Part shown: in pieces, positions 48,481-59,151 of the stretch
Layout: every line of letters starts with the position of its first letter
How positions within the stretch are numbered: the stretch's first letter is position 1
Assembly: GCF_000203795.2 (NCBI RefSeq)
Contig: NW_006281103.1
Location: forward strand, 1,001,658 to 1,065,657
Direction: 5' to 3'
DNA from: Batrachochytrium dendrobatidis JAM81
Lineage: Eukaryota > Chytridiomycota > Chytridiomycetes > Rhizophydiales
Length of the DNA: 64,000 nucleotides
Program-made: the position numbers and the translations under genes
Notes under the pieces: model-generated
What the model was told of the DNA's origin: nothing
The model's input: the letters and a program-made list of their open reading frames with translations, nothing else
Database searches by the model: none

Positions 48481-51400
48481 TCAAATAGTTATCGTGCCCA
48501 AATTAGGAATCTCTGCAGCTGATGCTACAACAAGCTGTTCCTGCGGTTCAGTGATCGAATCGGTAATGGCTTGAGCGCTGTTCATGTCATGCACTTCATC
48601 TGGTGCTAGAGTACTGTCTTGAAGTTGCATGTCCGCCGTGAATTGAAGATTCTGTTGTGATGCACTTTGGGGTTTTTCTGGAAGCATTGGCAGATTGATC
48701 TTATCTGCAGAGTGAGGAATAGCCTGTATAGACACTGAAGCTCCATTCCGAATCGCGTCGACTCTCTTATGATAGAGAGATAGAAATTGCTTTTTGTGTG
48801 CTGCCAAGGATGCATCTAGCTGTCCAATAGTGTACTTATATTCCCGTACCTGCGCCTGATACATATTGAGTTCAGTATCCATATGTCGGAGTTGTCTGCT
48901 TTTATTTTTGAATTGAGTCTCCAGCTCCTCAATCTGTTCCAATGCTTCTGGACCAACTTGCTTCATGAGCATATTTTTCAGATGAAGATAAAGCTCTTCC
49001 TGGATCTTGATGAATTCTTTTTTCTCTTTATCTTCCTTGGTTTTAGTAATCAACTTTTTTTGCAATGTGTGAAGAAGCTGAATCATATCAAATGCTTTAG
49101 GGTTGCTGCCTTCAAGTTTTCTCCATCTGTGTACATTGATGGGATTTTCAAGTTCTTGCTCTAAAGCCGTAATGCGAGTTTGCTCCTGCGTCAACTCATT
49201 TTGCAACTTGACAACAGATTTTCGCATCAGTTTGATACCCGAGGTTTTTTGAGCAAGATTTTCAGAATCATGTCGTAACTCGTGGATCTGGACTTGGAGT
49301 GCACGAATTGTACAAAGTTTTTTCTGATAATACATTTCGCCACGCAATAGCTCCAACTGCTTTGTTTTGATTTTATCATAGGCACTTGTTAGCTCGTCGT
49401 TACGTCGAATCAGCTGAGAAGAGAGATTATCACGCTCACTAACAAGCACATGAAGAGCGTTTTCCTGTCTTGACCGCTCAACCTCTGCTTCTTTTACAAA
49501 TAGATTCAATTTAGCTTGCTCAGCTATTTGGCCACGTATGTAAACTTGAGCTAACTCGTTTTGGTTTTTGAGAGTCTTGATTTCATCCCTGATCATGTCC
49601 ATATCACGTTTGAGTTTGATATGCTCAGTATTCTCTTTGGCCAAAGTAGCATCTTTGGAATTCAAATCATCCTTGTATCCATTAATCTGGAAATTCATAA
49701 TCTTGAGCTTTCGCTTCATTTCGGCAATTTCACCTTGAGACTCAATCAGATGTTTTGCATGAAGATTTCGCTCACTTTGAACTGCTTCGTAGAGATTCTG
49801 TTGATGTTTGTATTTGGCTTCTGATGTTGCCAGCTGTCGTTTGTTTTCAAATATCTTGAATTCCATGTTTTTCAGTTCGCGAAGACCATAAACACATTGC
49901 TCTTGCAAGGCAATTGCCTCGGCGACATATTTATCTCGTTCTACCGCAAGTCGCTTAGCTTCTCTATGCAATTCTAATGATTCCTTGCGATACTGTGCAA
50001 TCTCAAGCTCAATATTGTATCGCTGCTGCTTTTGCAAAACAATCAAATTGGTGATTTTTTGTGTCTCGTTTTGCGTCTTGAGAAACGTGCCAGACAAAAT
50101 GTCTTTTTCACGAGACAAATCGTCAATATTTTTGCGCATGGATTCCACCTGCCGATGCAGCCGATCAACGGTAACCATAAGCGTATCCGTCTCTGCACGA
50201 ATCACTTTGCGTTCCAACTCTGCCTGCACTTTTATATGTTCCAACATGCGATTCTTTTTCAGCAACACCTCCTTGATGCGAGTTACTTTTTTAATCTCTG
50301 CTCGATGATTAGCTAATTCTCTTTCTTTGATTTTCAAGTCGTTCATGGTAGTTTCGTTTTCGTCCATAATCTGAGATGTTTGGCTCATTTGCTCATCGTA
50401 ATCTTGCTGAAGCTTTACTGTCCGGGTTCCAAGAGATTCCTGATCACGTAGCAGTTTTTCAATTTGTTGCCGCTGCTGTTTGATATGTCCTTCAATTACA
50501 ACCATGTCTTCAGTTGCACGATTGACAGCATCCTGCTTTCCCTGGACTTCCTGTGATTTTACCGTGACAATCGTCCGAAGCTCTCGCAATTCTCTCTCTA
50601 ATCTTTCTTTTCCACGTAGCTCGTTGTCGATTTCTAGTTTTTTGCTCGAGTTCTTGTCCTTGAGAATAAATATTTCCTTTTCAAAATCACGCTTGAGATT
50701 CTCTGCCATTTTGATTTCCTCGGAGATTTCAGTCAGTCCGTTACGTAGCATGACAATACGATTCAATTCAAGCTCAAGATCTTTGGTCATTTGCTCCTTG
50801 GATGCAATGAGTTCATTAATGGTTCGTTCTTGTATAGCACTCAATCCGACGCCTTGCTTGATAGTAGCAGTCAAACTGATAATATCGTTTTTGATTTGTC
50901 TTTGATCATTTTTGGCTACTTCCTCTCGATGCAAACTCTGTTCAAACATCTGCTCAGCTCTTTTTATCTGTACCTTTAATGTTTTCAGTGTTTGTTGATC
51001 ATGGTCCAACGTTTTGACACCATCCACTTGCAATTGGTCATTATTTAAACACTCGCGCTGCACGGCAATAAACTGGTCTCCAAGCTCATAAGCATGACTT
51101 TTTGAATGAGACAAGGCCACAAACACTTTTTTGTATTCAGATAAAAAACGAAAGAAAATATCGGCGTTTGGATCGGCTTCTGCATGAATAGCGTGAAATT
51201 CTGCTTCCATCTGAGCAAACTCTTGCTCGTATGCATTTTTTTCATTGGTAAACACAACAAGGATATTGTCTATACGACCTGACTCTTGAGTTGTAGTTGG
51301 CACAGTAGTGCCGAGTGTGGGATTTGCATCGTGTTTTGGTGACGAGATAGATTCAGCAGATGCTGGCGATGCTGCTATGGGCATTATCTCGCTTGAATAA

Positions 51401-51726
51401 ACTTCTTCGACCGTATATTCAGCATTTTTGGATGTATTCGGCTTTACTGATACCTTGGATGCATCAGTGTCTTGTTTATTTTCAAATGGATAAAGGTTGG
51501 GCAGTGGTGAATCAGTCGCGCTATTTGAGGACTTTTGACGTTGCTGCAATGGTTGGGATGTTGTGTCTTGGAGTTTTGGTAAAGTGCTTTCATTAAAAGA
51601 CCTTTGACGAGACTGTGCTGCTGATGGTTGTTTGTAAGCGTCAGATCCGCTCTCTTTTATACTCTCATGTGGGGTGTTGCCTTTACTGTTGCTGGTAGAC
51701 AAATCGCCATCTGATGGAGGGTCCAT
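48481..51726 (-). CDS. CFAP58: CFAP58 (CCDC147), flagellar coiled-coil protein
   Basis: Cilia- and flagella-associated coiled-coil protein needed for normal axoneme structure. Single exon, 1081 residues. About 150 low-complexity residues precede nearly continuous heptad-rich coiled coil. Family marks: QNLYEAVQSERNLHAKHL, AEMKRKLKIM, SQLIRRNDEL and ELENPINVHRWRKLEG, then PEALEQIEEL and ELNMYQAQVREYKY near the end, all in the family order. The absence of introns in 3.2 kb is notable beside the intron-dense neighbours. It shows that the organism builds a flagellum, hence zoospores. It is divergent from U2AF35 with 317 bases between start codons. Confidence 0.9.
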   Translation of the reverse strand: MDPPSDGDLSTSNSKGNTPHESIKESGSDAYKQPSAAQSRQRSFNESTLPKLQDTTSQPLQQRQKSSNSATDSPLPNLYPFENKQDTDASKVSVKPNTSKNAEYTVEEVYSSEIMPIAASPASAESISSPKHDANPTLGTTVPTTTQESGRIDNILVVFTNEKNAYEQEFAQMEAEFHAIHAEADPNADIFFRFLSEYKKVFVALSHSKSHAYELGDQFIAVQRECLNNDQLQVDGVKTLDHDQQTLKTLKVQIKRAEQMFEQSLHREEVAKNDQRQIKNDIISLTATIKQGVGLSAIQERTINELIASKEQMTKDLELELNRIVMLRNGLTEISEEIKMAENLKRDFEKEIFILKDKNSSKKLEIDNELRGKERLERELRELRTIVTVKSQEVQGKQDAVNRATEDMVVIEGHIKQQRQQIEKLLRDQESLGTRTVKLQQDYDEQMSQTSQIMDENETTMNDLKIKERELANHRAEIKKVTRIKEVLLKKNRMLEHIKVQAELERKVIRAETDTLMVTVDRLHRQVESMRKNIDDLSREKDILSGTFLKTQNETQKITNLIVLQKQQRYNIELEIAQYRKESLELHREAKRLAVERDKYVAEAIALQEQCVYGLRELKNMEFKIFENKRQLATSEAKYKHQQNLYEAVQSERNLHAKHLIESQGEIAEMKRKLKIMNFQINGYKDDLNSKDATLAKENTEHIKLKRDMDMIRDEIKTLKNQNELAQVYIRGQIAEQAKLNLFVKEAEVERSRQENALHVLVSERDNLSSQLIRRNDELTSAYDKIKTKQLELLRGEMYYQKKLCTIRALQVQIHELRHDSENLAQKTSGIKLMRKSVVKLQNELTQEQTRITALEQELENPINVHRWRKLEGSNPKAFDMIQLLHTLQKKLITKTKEDKEKKEFIKIQEELYLHLKNMLMKQVGPEALEQIEELETQFKNKSRQLRHMDTELNMYQAQVREYKYTIGQLDASLAAHKKQFLSLYHKRVDAIRNGASVSIQAIPHSADKINLPMLPEKPQSASQQNLQFTADMQLQDSTLAPDEVHDMNSAQAITDSITEPQEQLVVASAAEIPNLGTITI

Positions 51727-52043
51727 GCCAAAAGTTTACTCGAGTAAACTGAAACTTTGTAGACTGAAAAATAAACTTTCAAGTTTGAAGTCCATCTCCA
51801 GCATTTACAGACATGTACGTATTCTGCATTATAACAGCAGTCAATCGATTCTCTCTAAACACAATTGGAATATTAATCAATTGAGAATATAGTTTACCTG
51901 TAAAATGACTATTTTTTCACCAATTCGATAGATGATCAAATCCTGCCAATCCAGAATTTTATCTGCTGCTTGATATGAATTCACAGAAACCTGCATTTTG
52001 ACGAATTTTCAAGTTCAATTTTTTCAACCAAAATAGCTCAGAC
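51727..52043. promoter_or_regulatory. Bidirectional promoter CFAP58 / U2AF35
   Basis: The 317 bases between two divergent start codons must hold both promoters. One gene is expected to be stage-specific (flagellum) and the other constitutive (splicing). AT-rich; no known operator recognised. Confidence 0.5.
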
Positions 52044-53364
52044 ATGGCTGGTAAGACTAGCTCTAAATGTGTTTCTCCATTTGGTATATACAAGATGAAA
52101 GCATTTGGACTAATTCTTATTACTATATTTTGCAGACCATCTTGCCTCTATTTACGGAACTGAAAAGGACAAGTATGTCTTGACAATTGATACATAGCTC
52201 CACAATCTGATTTGCCATTTCGATTGTTTTTAGTATATGCTCGACCAAAGCAGCTGTCTATATATCTACCTAGGAGTTGCATTATACTTTGATGGTATAA
52301 CTACAGTAGAATTTGATTGTTCTGCCTCATCAACAGCTGCAGCCATCAGCACTTTTCAAATTCGATTTTTGGACAATTATCCTTTAATGATGAATATTTC
52401 TAGAATCACTAATATGTAGCCTATGTCTATTGTCATGTGTGCCTGTAGAGTCAACTGTAGTTTCTATTTCAAGATTGGTGCTTGCAGACATGGAGATAGA
52501 TGCTCCCGAAAGCATGTTAAACCCAACTTTTCCCAAACACTCTTGATTCCAAACTTGTATTTAAACCCAGCCCATAACCCAGGATGCACAATGACTCCTG
52601 ATGAGATCCAAGAAAACTTTGACTTGCTGTTTGAAGACTTGTTTATGGAGCTTGCTAAATATGGCGAATTGGAGGACATGAATATTTGCGACAATGTTGG
52701 CGATCACTTGATTGGAAGTATGTATTGGCATTAAACTATGCTGGACTTGCTCAATGCCTACTTGATTTATAGTTATTTCATTTTATACTTTGATGACTTA
52801 TTTTTAATATCCATTTTTGAATGGGCCAATTCCGATTGCTATAGATGTCTACGCTAGATTCAAGTATGAAGAAGATGCAGGCAATGCAGTCGAGTCTTTG
52901 AATAACAGATTCTATGCTGGACGTCCGCTTTATGCAGAGCTATCACCTGTGACTGATTTCGGTGAAGGTGTGGATATTTAATTGATCGATGGATGTTATA
53001 CTACTTTTGTTTTGTGCATCTATTGACACTGCCTTGCATTGTTTTTGTCATGCCATTTGCTATTTAATCCAATTTAGCTTGCTGTCGACAATACGAACTC
53101 GGTGAATGCACTCGTGGAGGGTTCTGCAACTTTATGCATATTAAGAAACCATCCAAAGCCATGATCAAGGACATGTACAAGGCACAGAGATTGTCCATCA
53201 AAATTCTGAAGCCTCGTGGAGATGAAGATGATGGACGATCTCGATCTCACTCACGAGAACGCTATCGTGATCGACCTCGGGAAGGCCGTGAGAGAGATGG
53301 CTATCGCGAAAGAGGTGGCCGTGAAAGGGATGATCGTCGTTACAGAGATTATGACACTCGATGA
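52044..53364 (+). CDS. U2AF1: U2AF small subunit (U2AF35)
   Basis: Recognises the AG of 3' splice sites together with the large U2AF subunit. Exons 52044-52050, 52136-52172, 52449-52717, 52845-52967 and 53078-53364 give 240 residues. N-terminus MADHLASIYGTEKDKVNCSF; zinc finger 1 CSFYFKIGACRHGDRCSRKH; the UHM domain with MNICDNVGDHLIG and ELSPVTDF; zinc finger 2 CCRQYELGECTRGGFCNFMH; a basic RS/RD-rich tail. The serine in CSRKH corresponds to the position mutated in human leukaemias (S34). Exon 1 is only 7 nt (ATGGCTG), set by the GTAAGA donor and by family similarity. The window also encodes an SR protein, its functional partner. Confidence 0.95.
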
Positions 53365-53670
53365 ATAAATAGTTTGGATGTGATAATTTTAGTCATTATT
53401 TACAAATAATTGTCAAATCTATCAAAACAGTCGACTCAAAAGATGGTGCATTTCTGAAATCGCTACTATTGTTTCACAGAGCTATTTAAATCAATAACGG
53501 TATTATTCGGTGCCCTATCTATACTACTCACGACATTTGGTTGTAAGCAAAAATAGCTGCGTTCGCGCAAACTTGCCCGTGTTTAGAATAGTTTTTGACT
53601 CGCATTTCAAAAGTCTAGTTTTCAATACAAAGTGTAGCTTACTCAAAAATCATACCAACGACGGTTTAAA

Positions 53671-56600
53671 ATGGCTGATGTGCAGAGAGACCAACCAGAT
53701 ACTGCAGCCTCACGATCCAAGATATATGGCGTGCCCACATCTCCAAACCGACACTCTCACAAACTCACATCCGACTCGCACACAGTGGGGAAAAAACGAC
53801 ATGAAAGTCACAACACTTCGTTTCTACCCCAGGTTGGTCCTACTGAGGCTCATATTCATCGTGGAAAAAGCCATCAGCATCATGAAAAGAATGGACAGCT
53901 TCATGAACATGATGCAAGTCATGGATACTCTTCTCATGACGATGACAGTGGTGAAGGGCATCGCTATCCGACAGACGCGTCTGCTCTAGCTGCAGAGTCT
54001 GGAGATGGTGGCCAACCAGGAGGTCAAGAAGTATGCACTCAACTAGCAAAACCTAAACGGAGTTTATCTGCGCATTCTATTACTATTGGACATCATACAG
54101 GTGGAGCAAATGAAAATATCACATTTGCAAATATCTCAAAAGCATTAGCAACCTCTCAGCAACAAGCTGCTGCAGCCAATGGCCAATCGGAGCGGCTACG
54201 TATTTTGTTACGTGAAAAGGATGTTGAAACAATGCGACTAAAGCACGAAAACATATTCTTAAAGCAGGTATGTACACAAGTCTCAATGAAATAGTTTTTC
54301 AATCTTGATGCAGCCAAGCAAAGCTAATTTGATGCAAATGATACTGCCTAATAGATGGAGAGACGACATCAAAAAGATATTGAGCAATTTGAAGCACAAT
54401 CTCAAGATGCACCAAGATTGATTCGTGGAATGCGGGAGGAAATAGCTAATCTTAAAGTACGATGAATTTTTTGATTTGATGCCATGCAAACTCGGAATTT
54501 TTTCAAAATCATTCTTGGTTAACCACCAGAATTGACACTGAATAATTATTGGCTGTAATACAATATATAAATAGCACAAGCTCAAAGTATATTTTTTGCA
54601 AATTGGAGAGGATAGCAGGCAATTGAGGCAGATTGACGAAGAGCGCCGAAGACTGCGAGAACAAAATCAAAGGTTGGAAAAACTTGTGGCTGCCAAAAAT
54701 CTTGCTGATTGTGACTCTCTCAACTCGCAATTGGAAGAAGCCAATAAAAAAATAGCAGATCTTGATCGAGCCAACTCGGTATGTAACTCTTGCTGATCTA
54801 CTTGTGAATTTGTGCAACCAATGCCAAATTGATCTAATACAAGTATAATCTATTTACACCATACTAAATTTACATGCTACGCTTTTAAAACAAAAACCAC
54901 AATGGTTAGGATTTATTAAAAAAGGTAGAGATCACTGAAAAAAACTTGATTAATGATAATCGGCAGCTACGTGGAAAAGTGCATAGTTTAGAAAGAGAAA
55001 ACCAATTAATCAACGATCGTACCAAAAAACTGGACTCTATTATTCACGTAAGAATACCCATGTTTTGGCTATTTGGCAAGATTCGAGAGTCTGATTAATG
55101 CTCATCAGTGTAGATTCATATTTAAACCAACATTTACTATCTGAATGATTCAAACTTAAAGGAAAAAGACAAAAAGATTGCGTCTCTTTCAATCTATAGA
55201 TACAATATTGTTCATCATAAGAACGATGCAGTTTGTAAAGTCTGTTTAAAACGTGAAAAAGAGGAGACTGAGTTTAAACGCAAACAGCAGATTCGTGAGG
55301 GATTACCTAGCCCAATCTCACCAATTGTGGTCGTAACATCTGCCACATCGGTGCAGATTACACTATCAGCACCCTCACCAAAAAATGATATACCAGTATT
55401 GAGCTGGCTGATGCTATACTATAGCAATGATCCAGCAATGAGTGAACGTGCCAAAAGCAGGAGAGTTTCTGTTGATAGTAGTGGTAAAATTCAAGAAAAA
55501 GACAGAGTATTTGTGTTGAATGAGCTGGAGCCAGGCTCACATTACTACTTCCATGTCACCACTGGACATGACGACGTTGAAAGCGATCCATCACGTCCAG
55601 AGATTGTTTTAGTTGGTAAGCGTCAACAAAATCAAACTGGCCATGCAATTGATTGCAATTTAAGATTTCATCGTAATAGCATATTTGTAGTGAATATGTT
55701 GGTTTACCTAGATTACATTTTTTGACTCTATATGTAGATGCGATCCCATCTGCTCCAACTGCCATAACAACGACAATCATTCTTTCCCCTCCTTCAATTC
55801 GCATAGCATTCAAACCACCCATGGATACTACTGGAACAGCAGTTACAAAATACAGAGTGTACAGCTCCTCATCATCAGCATTTCACGATCGTTTCCTTGT
55901 TCTTGAAACTGATGCGGCAGATGCCGTTGAAGAACATGATGGTACCAAGGCTGTGACCTACTACGATCCACAAGTCTCGGTTCCACTATACTTTAAAATT
56001 GCCGCTGTAAATACAATGGGAGAAGGTCCGCTTAGCGACACAAGTTCTGAAACAATTCTCGGTAAGTAACTTTGCTCAACATCATCAGTGCATCAAGTTT
56101 GCTAAACTACGAGTTTATTTGAATCTGTAGATTTTCCGCCCAATCAACCTAGTAAGCCAACTGTCAAGAAAATTTCATTATCATCAGTTCAGATTTCTGC
56201 AAATGTGAAACCCAACAAAGGAACACCCGTACAGTCTTTTGTTGTTGTGATTTCCAAGGTTCAGTCACAAATATCTGGGCAAGCAACTGGAAATAGCACT
56301 GAGCAGATTCAAAATATTAACAAAGAGATTGTTGTTCCAACTACTCATGGACATCCCAACGATCTGCTTTACATTATTGATAACTTGGAACGTGGAACAA
56401 TTTACAGATTTAGTGTTCAAGCAAGTAGCTTTGGTGGGGATTCTCCCATGAGTGAACTAAGCGACAACGTGGATATTGGTATAGATTAAATTATCATGAG
56501 ATGAATCGATACTGTTGTCAGTTGTCAATATATCTCAAATACCTACTTTATGTTCTTATAATATAATTTGTTGAATGTAGATGCTCTTATTCCAACATCT

Positions 56601-57571
56601 GGAGATCCAACTATCACTGTTTTATCCCCTTCGTCAATCCAAGTAGAGTTTCCAAGTGTTGTTCATATTGAGCAGCCCAAGCTGGAGGGCTTCAAAATTG
56701 TTTGGAGCATTGATCCTGATCTGCATACTTTAAGTGGTTTTACACAAACCATTTCACTTGAACAATTAAGCTATACTGTGCATAATCTACCAGAAGGCAA
56801 GTGATATTGATACGGAATCAAGGTTGCTTGAAGTTAAATCTCATTTAAAAACTGCTATTTACATTGAACATTGCAGGAGAATGTCTATACGTTTCGATTT
56901 GCTTGATTGGCATGCACGAAGAAGGAATGTATTCAAACCCCATATTTGTACCGCTTGCAGGTAAATTAAATTGTTTCGAGTACACATCTCATGCTATAAT
57001 GTACCCGTTCAAGCATAGTAAACCCAAATCATGATGAATCAAAACTATAGCTGGGATTTCACTTCCACGATCACCGACACCGACACCAGAGTATGAAGAC
57101 ATTTTGAACAAGAGCCAGTATTCGTCAATAAACGCACTATATAAAACTGCATCAAAAGGATCCATTCTTTCCATCAGCCAACGAGTTGTTAATATGCATC
57201 ATGGGATGCCAGCGTATCACGATCCGCCTATTGACGAGACAGGTATATCTCCACGAGGATCCATGGATTTATCACATCGTGGACAGGATGATCATGGACG
57301 AGATTCAAATGGAAAGCGAGTTGGTTTAGTCAATCGAAGTCAGCGCATGGTACCTGCACTCACTGGAAGCAAATCCAGATTAGGAAAATCAACAGGAAAC
57401 TTGCTTGTGGCAAATTCACATGAAAAAGGATTTAAATCTCTATCGAGAAGCGTCCACAACCTGTCGTCTAATGCTCAGCTGCTACATCCAAAACTCTCCG
57501 AGCATGAAACAAATCATTCTCAGCAGCTAAACTCTTTGGAGGGAATCCCAAAGAACAAAACAAAAGTGTGA
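53671..57571 (+). CDS. Coiled-coil protein with four fibronectin type III domains
   Basis: Not recognised as a named family. Exons 53671-54267, 54355-54456, 54611-54778, 54925-55047, 55162-55615, 55738-56061, 56131-56478, 56581-56796, 56877-56960 and 57051-57571 give 978 residues. The N-terminus is His/Ser-rich and disordered, residues about 180-370 form coiled coil (REKDVETMRLKHEN, DEERRRLREQNQRLEKLV), then four FN3 domains follow at about 380-480, 482-589, 590-705 and 706-805, each bounded by phase-1 introns, and a Ser/Lys-rich tail ends the protein. No signal peptide, so it is intracellular; the layout suggests a cytoskeletal or membrane-contact scaffold, which is inference. Intron 8 (56797-56876) has a GC donor. 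The exon 3 acceptor (a GAG) is the weakest junction. Confidence 0.8.
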
Positions 57572-57933
57572 CGACTGTCAAGAGAAGATTTGTTTCGAGT
57601 TCACTGCCAATGTATTGTCAAACACGTTTGAATTGATAGCGCATATTTCTCAACCAACATTGATCTACTTGTCCACCAAGAATTGTATATTTCAGTTTCT
57701 ACCCCAACAGTCATAACTGATCAGCATACTACTAAATACTTTGGAAATAAAAGGTTTTTGCCAAGCACAGGCTGATTTGATGCATTTTCAAATGAGACTC
57801 GACTCGCTTGGATTGAACAATAAAACACGTGATGACACGTTAAAATTTTGAATTTTTTCATGGCCAAATCTTGCAGATTGCAATATAGCATTTGGATTAC
57901 TATCGCCAGCCTTTTGCATATTTACATAAGCCA
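57572..57933. other. Intergenic region
   Basis: 3' flank of the FN3 gene and 5' flank of the mitochondrial ribosomal-type gene. It contains CACGTG at 57825-57830, about 100 bases before the next start. No gene seen. Confidence 0.3.
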
Positions 57934-58761
57934 ATGTCACACAATCTGTATCTTCTGCGGAATGTGCTAACTTCAAAAGTTCTTGTTAGCCCATCAATCA
58001 AACTGGACGTAGGTATTCCATAATATTTGGATGGAGATCATCAACACCTAGTTCGTTTCTTCAGTGATTTGTTTCAAATAATTCACTATTTTTTGGTATT
58101 GGTTGGTTTAAACCTTTACAACTATTGAAAACATGAAATATGCCCACATTAACAGATATTATTGTGTTTCCATATCAACTCATCAATATAATTCATCCTA
58201 CTTTAGTCCAAGATTCTTGCCCAGATTGGTGAACAGCGTCCCCAAAACAAAATTCGTCCAGATCATTGGGTTCCCTTTTTAGCAGTAACAGGATTCAAGA
58301 GTGCCGAAACTGTCGAGGCATTGCAAACCGCTATCGCACCCCCGCTTTCATATTTCGGTCCCAAAGTGCAACATCCCAGACCAGGTCAAGGAAAACCTCT
58401 TCAAGGATGGAAAATTCCTGAACAAGTCATTCAACGCACGTTTTCACTCTATACTGAGTTGCTCAATAACCGTAAAGTTCACGATGAAATCTTTGGTGCG
58501 CACAATGTATCAGATGTGATTGCCAAACGATCAGATGTGGAGGCCAAGAGTCGCGCTGGACTGCAAGTCTCTGAGATGGAGTTTCTGGAACCAATGTTTT
58601 CGTATACCATGTGGTGGGAACGAGACGAGTTTCGACGGATCATAGAAACAAGTACAGATGGTTGGCCCATCTTCATTGAACACAAGCGGCTGATGTTGCT
58701 TAGAGGAAGATTTCCAAAATTTCCAGAGTCTGAAAATATTATTGAATCGGCATTTGATTAA
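57934..58761 (+). CDS. Probable mitochondrial large-subunit ribosomal protein, mL67/Mhr1-like
   Basis: Exons 57934-58008 and 58207-58761 give 209 residues. The start MSHNLYLLRNVLTSKVLVSPS is followed by QNKIRPDHWVPFLAVTGF; a short strand-type N-terminus followed by a basic residue and xDHWVP resembles the fungal mL67 (Mhr1) family, which is both a mitoribosomal protein and, in yeast, a recombination factor. A GWKIPEQVIQ segment and a C-terminal WPIFIEHKRLMLLRGRFP follow. The family call rests on remembered pattern only; another mitoribosomal protein is possible. The acceptor at 58206 is firm because a stop lies directly before it in frame. Confidence 0.55.
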
Positions 58762-59151
58762 TCAAGCATTTGATGGTAGTCCGATTGTGTTGGATTTCAT
58801 GTAATAGGTGCATTACTAAAGTACATTTTTGGTGAGATCTGATGTATTATTGAACTCTGATCTTGATAAGCTGGCCTTGAGTTGAAAATAATAGAACCTA
58901 TCATTAAAATAACCGTACATGAAAACAATAGAGTTGATGTAAATAGATGGTTAAAATTGGTTTTATTTTGATGTTTTGAATCATTGACGTTTGTAGTATA
59001 ATTTGAATTGTGCGTTGTTGATTCTGGACTCGTTGCAATGCAAGCCATTTTCGTGAATGCGTTGAGTGAACTAGCCACGTGACAGACTTGGTGTAATTGC
59101 CTGCTCGCATTTCTTGCAAACTAAAAAAAATTAATTCAAAATCCAGTCAAG
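58762..59151. other. Intergenic region upstream of RRS1
   Basis: AT-rich. A minus frame at 58797-59078 has no ATG-proximal domain and is not called. CACGTG lies at 59077-59082, about 70 bases before the RRS1 start. Confidence 0.35.

Noticed and set aside
57060..57092. ACCGACACCGACACC short repeat
   Set aside because: Coding for PTPTP in the FN3 protein; a simple-sequence stretch without further structure.
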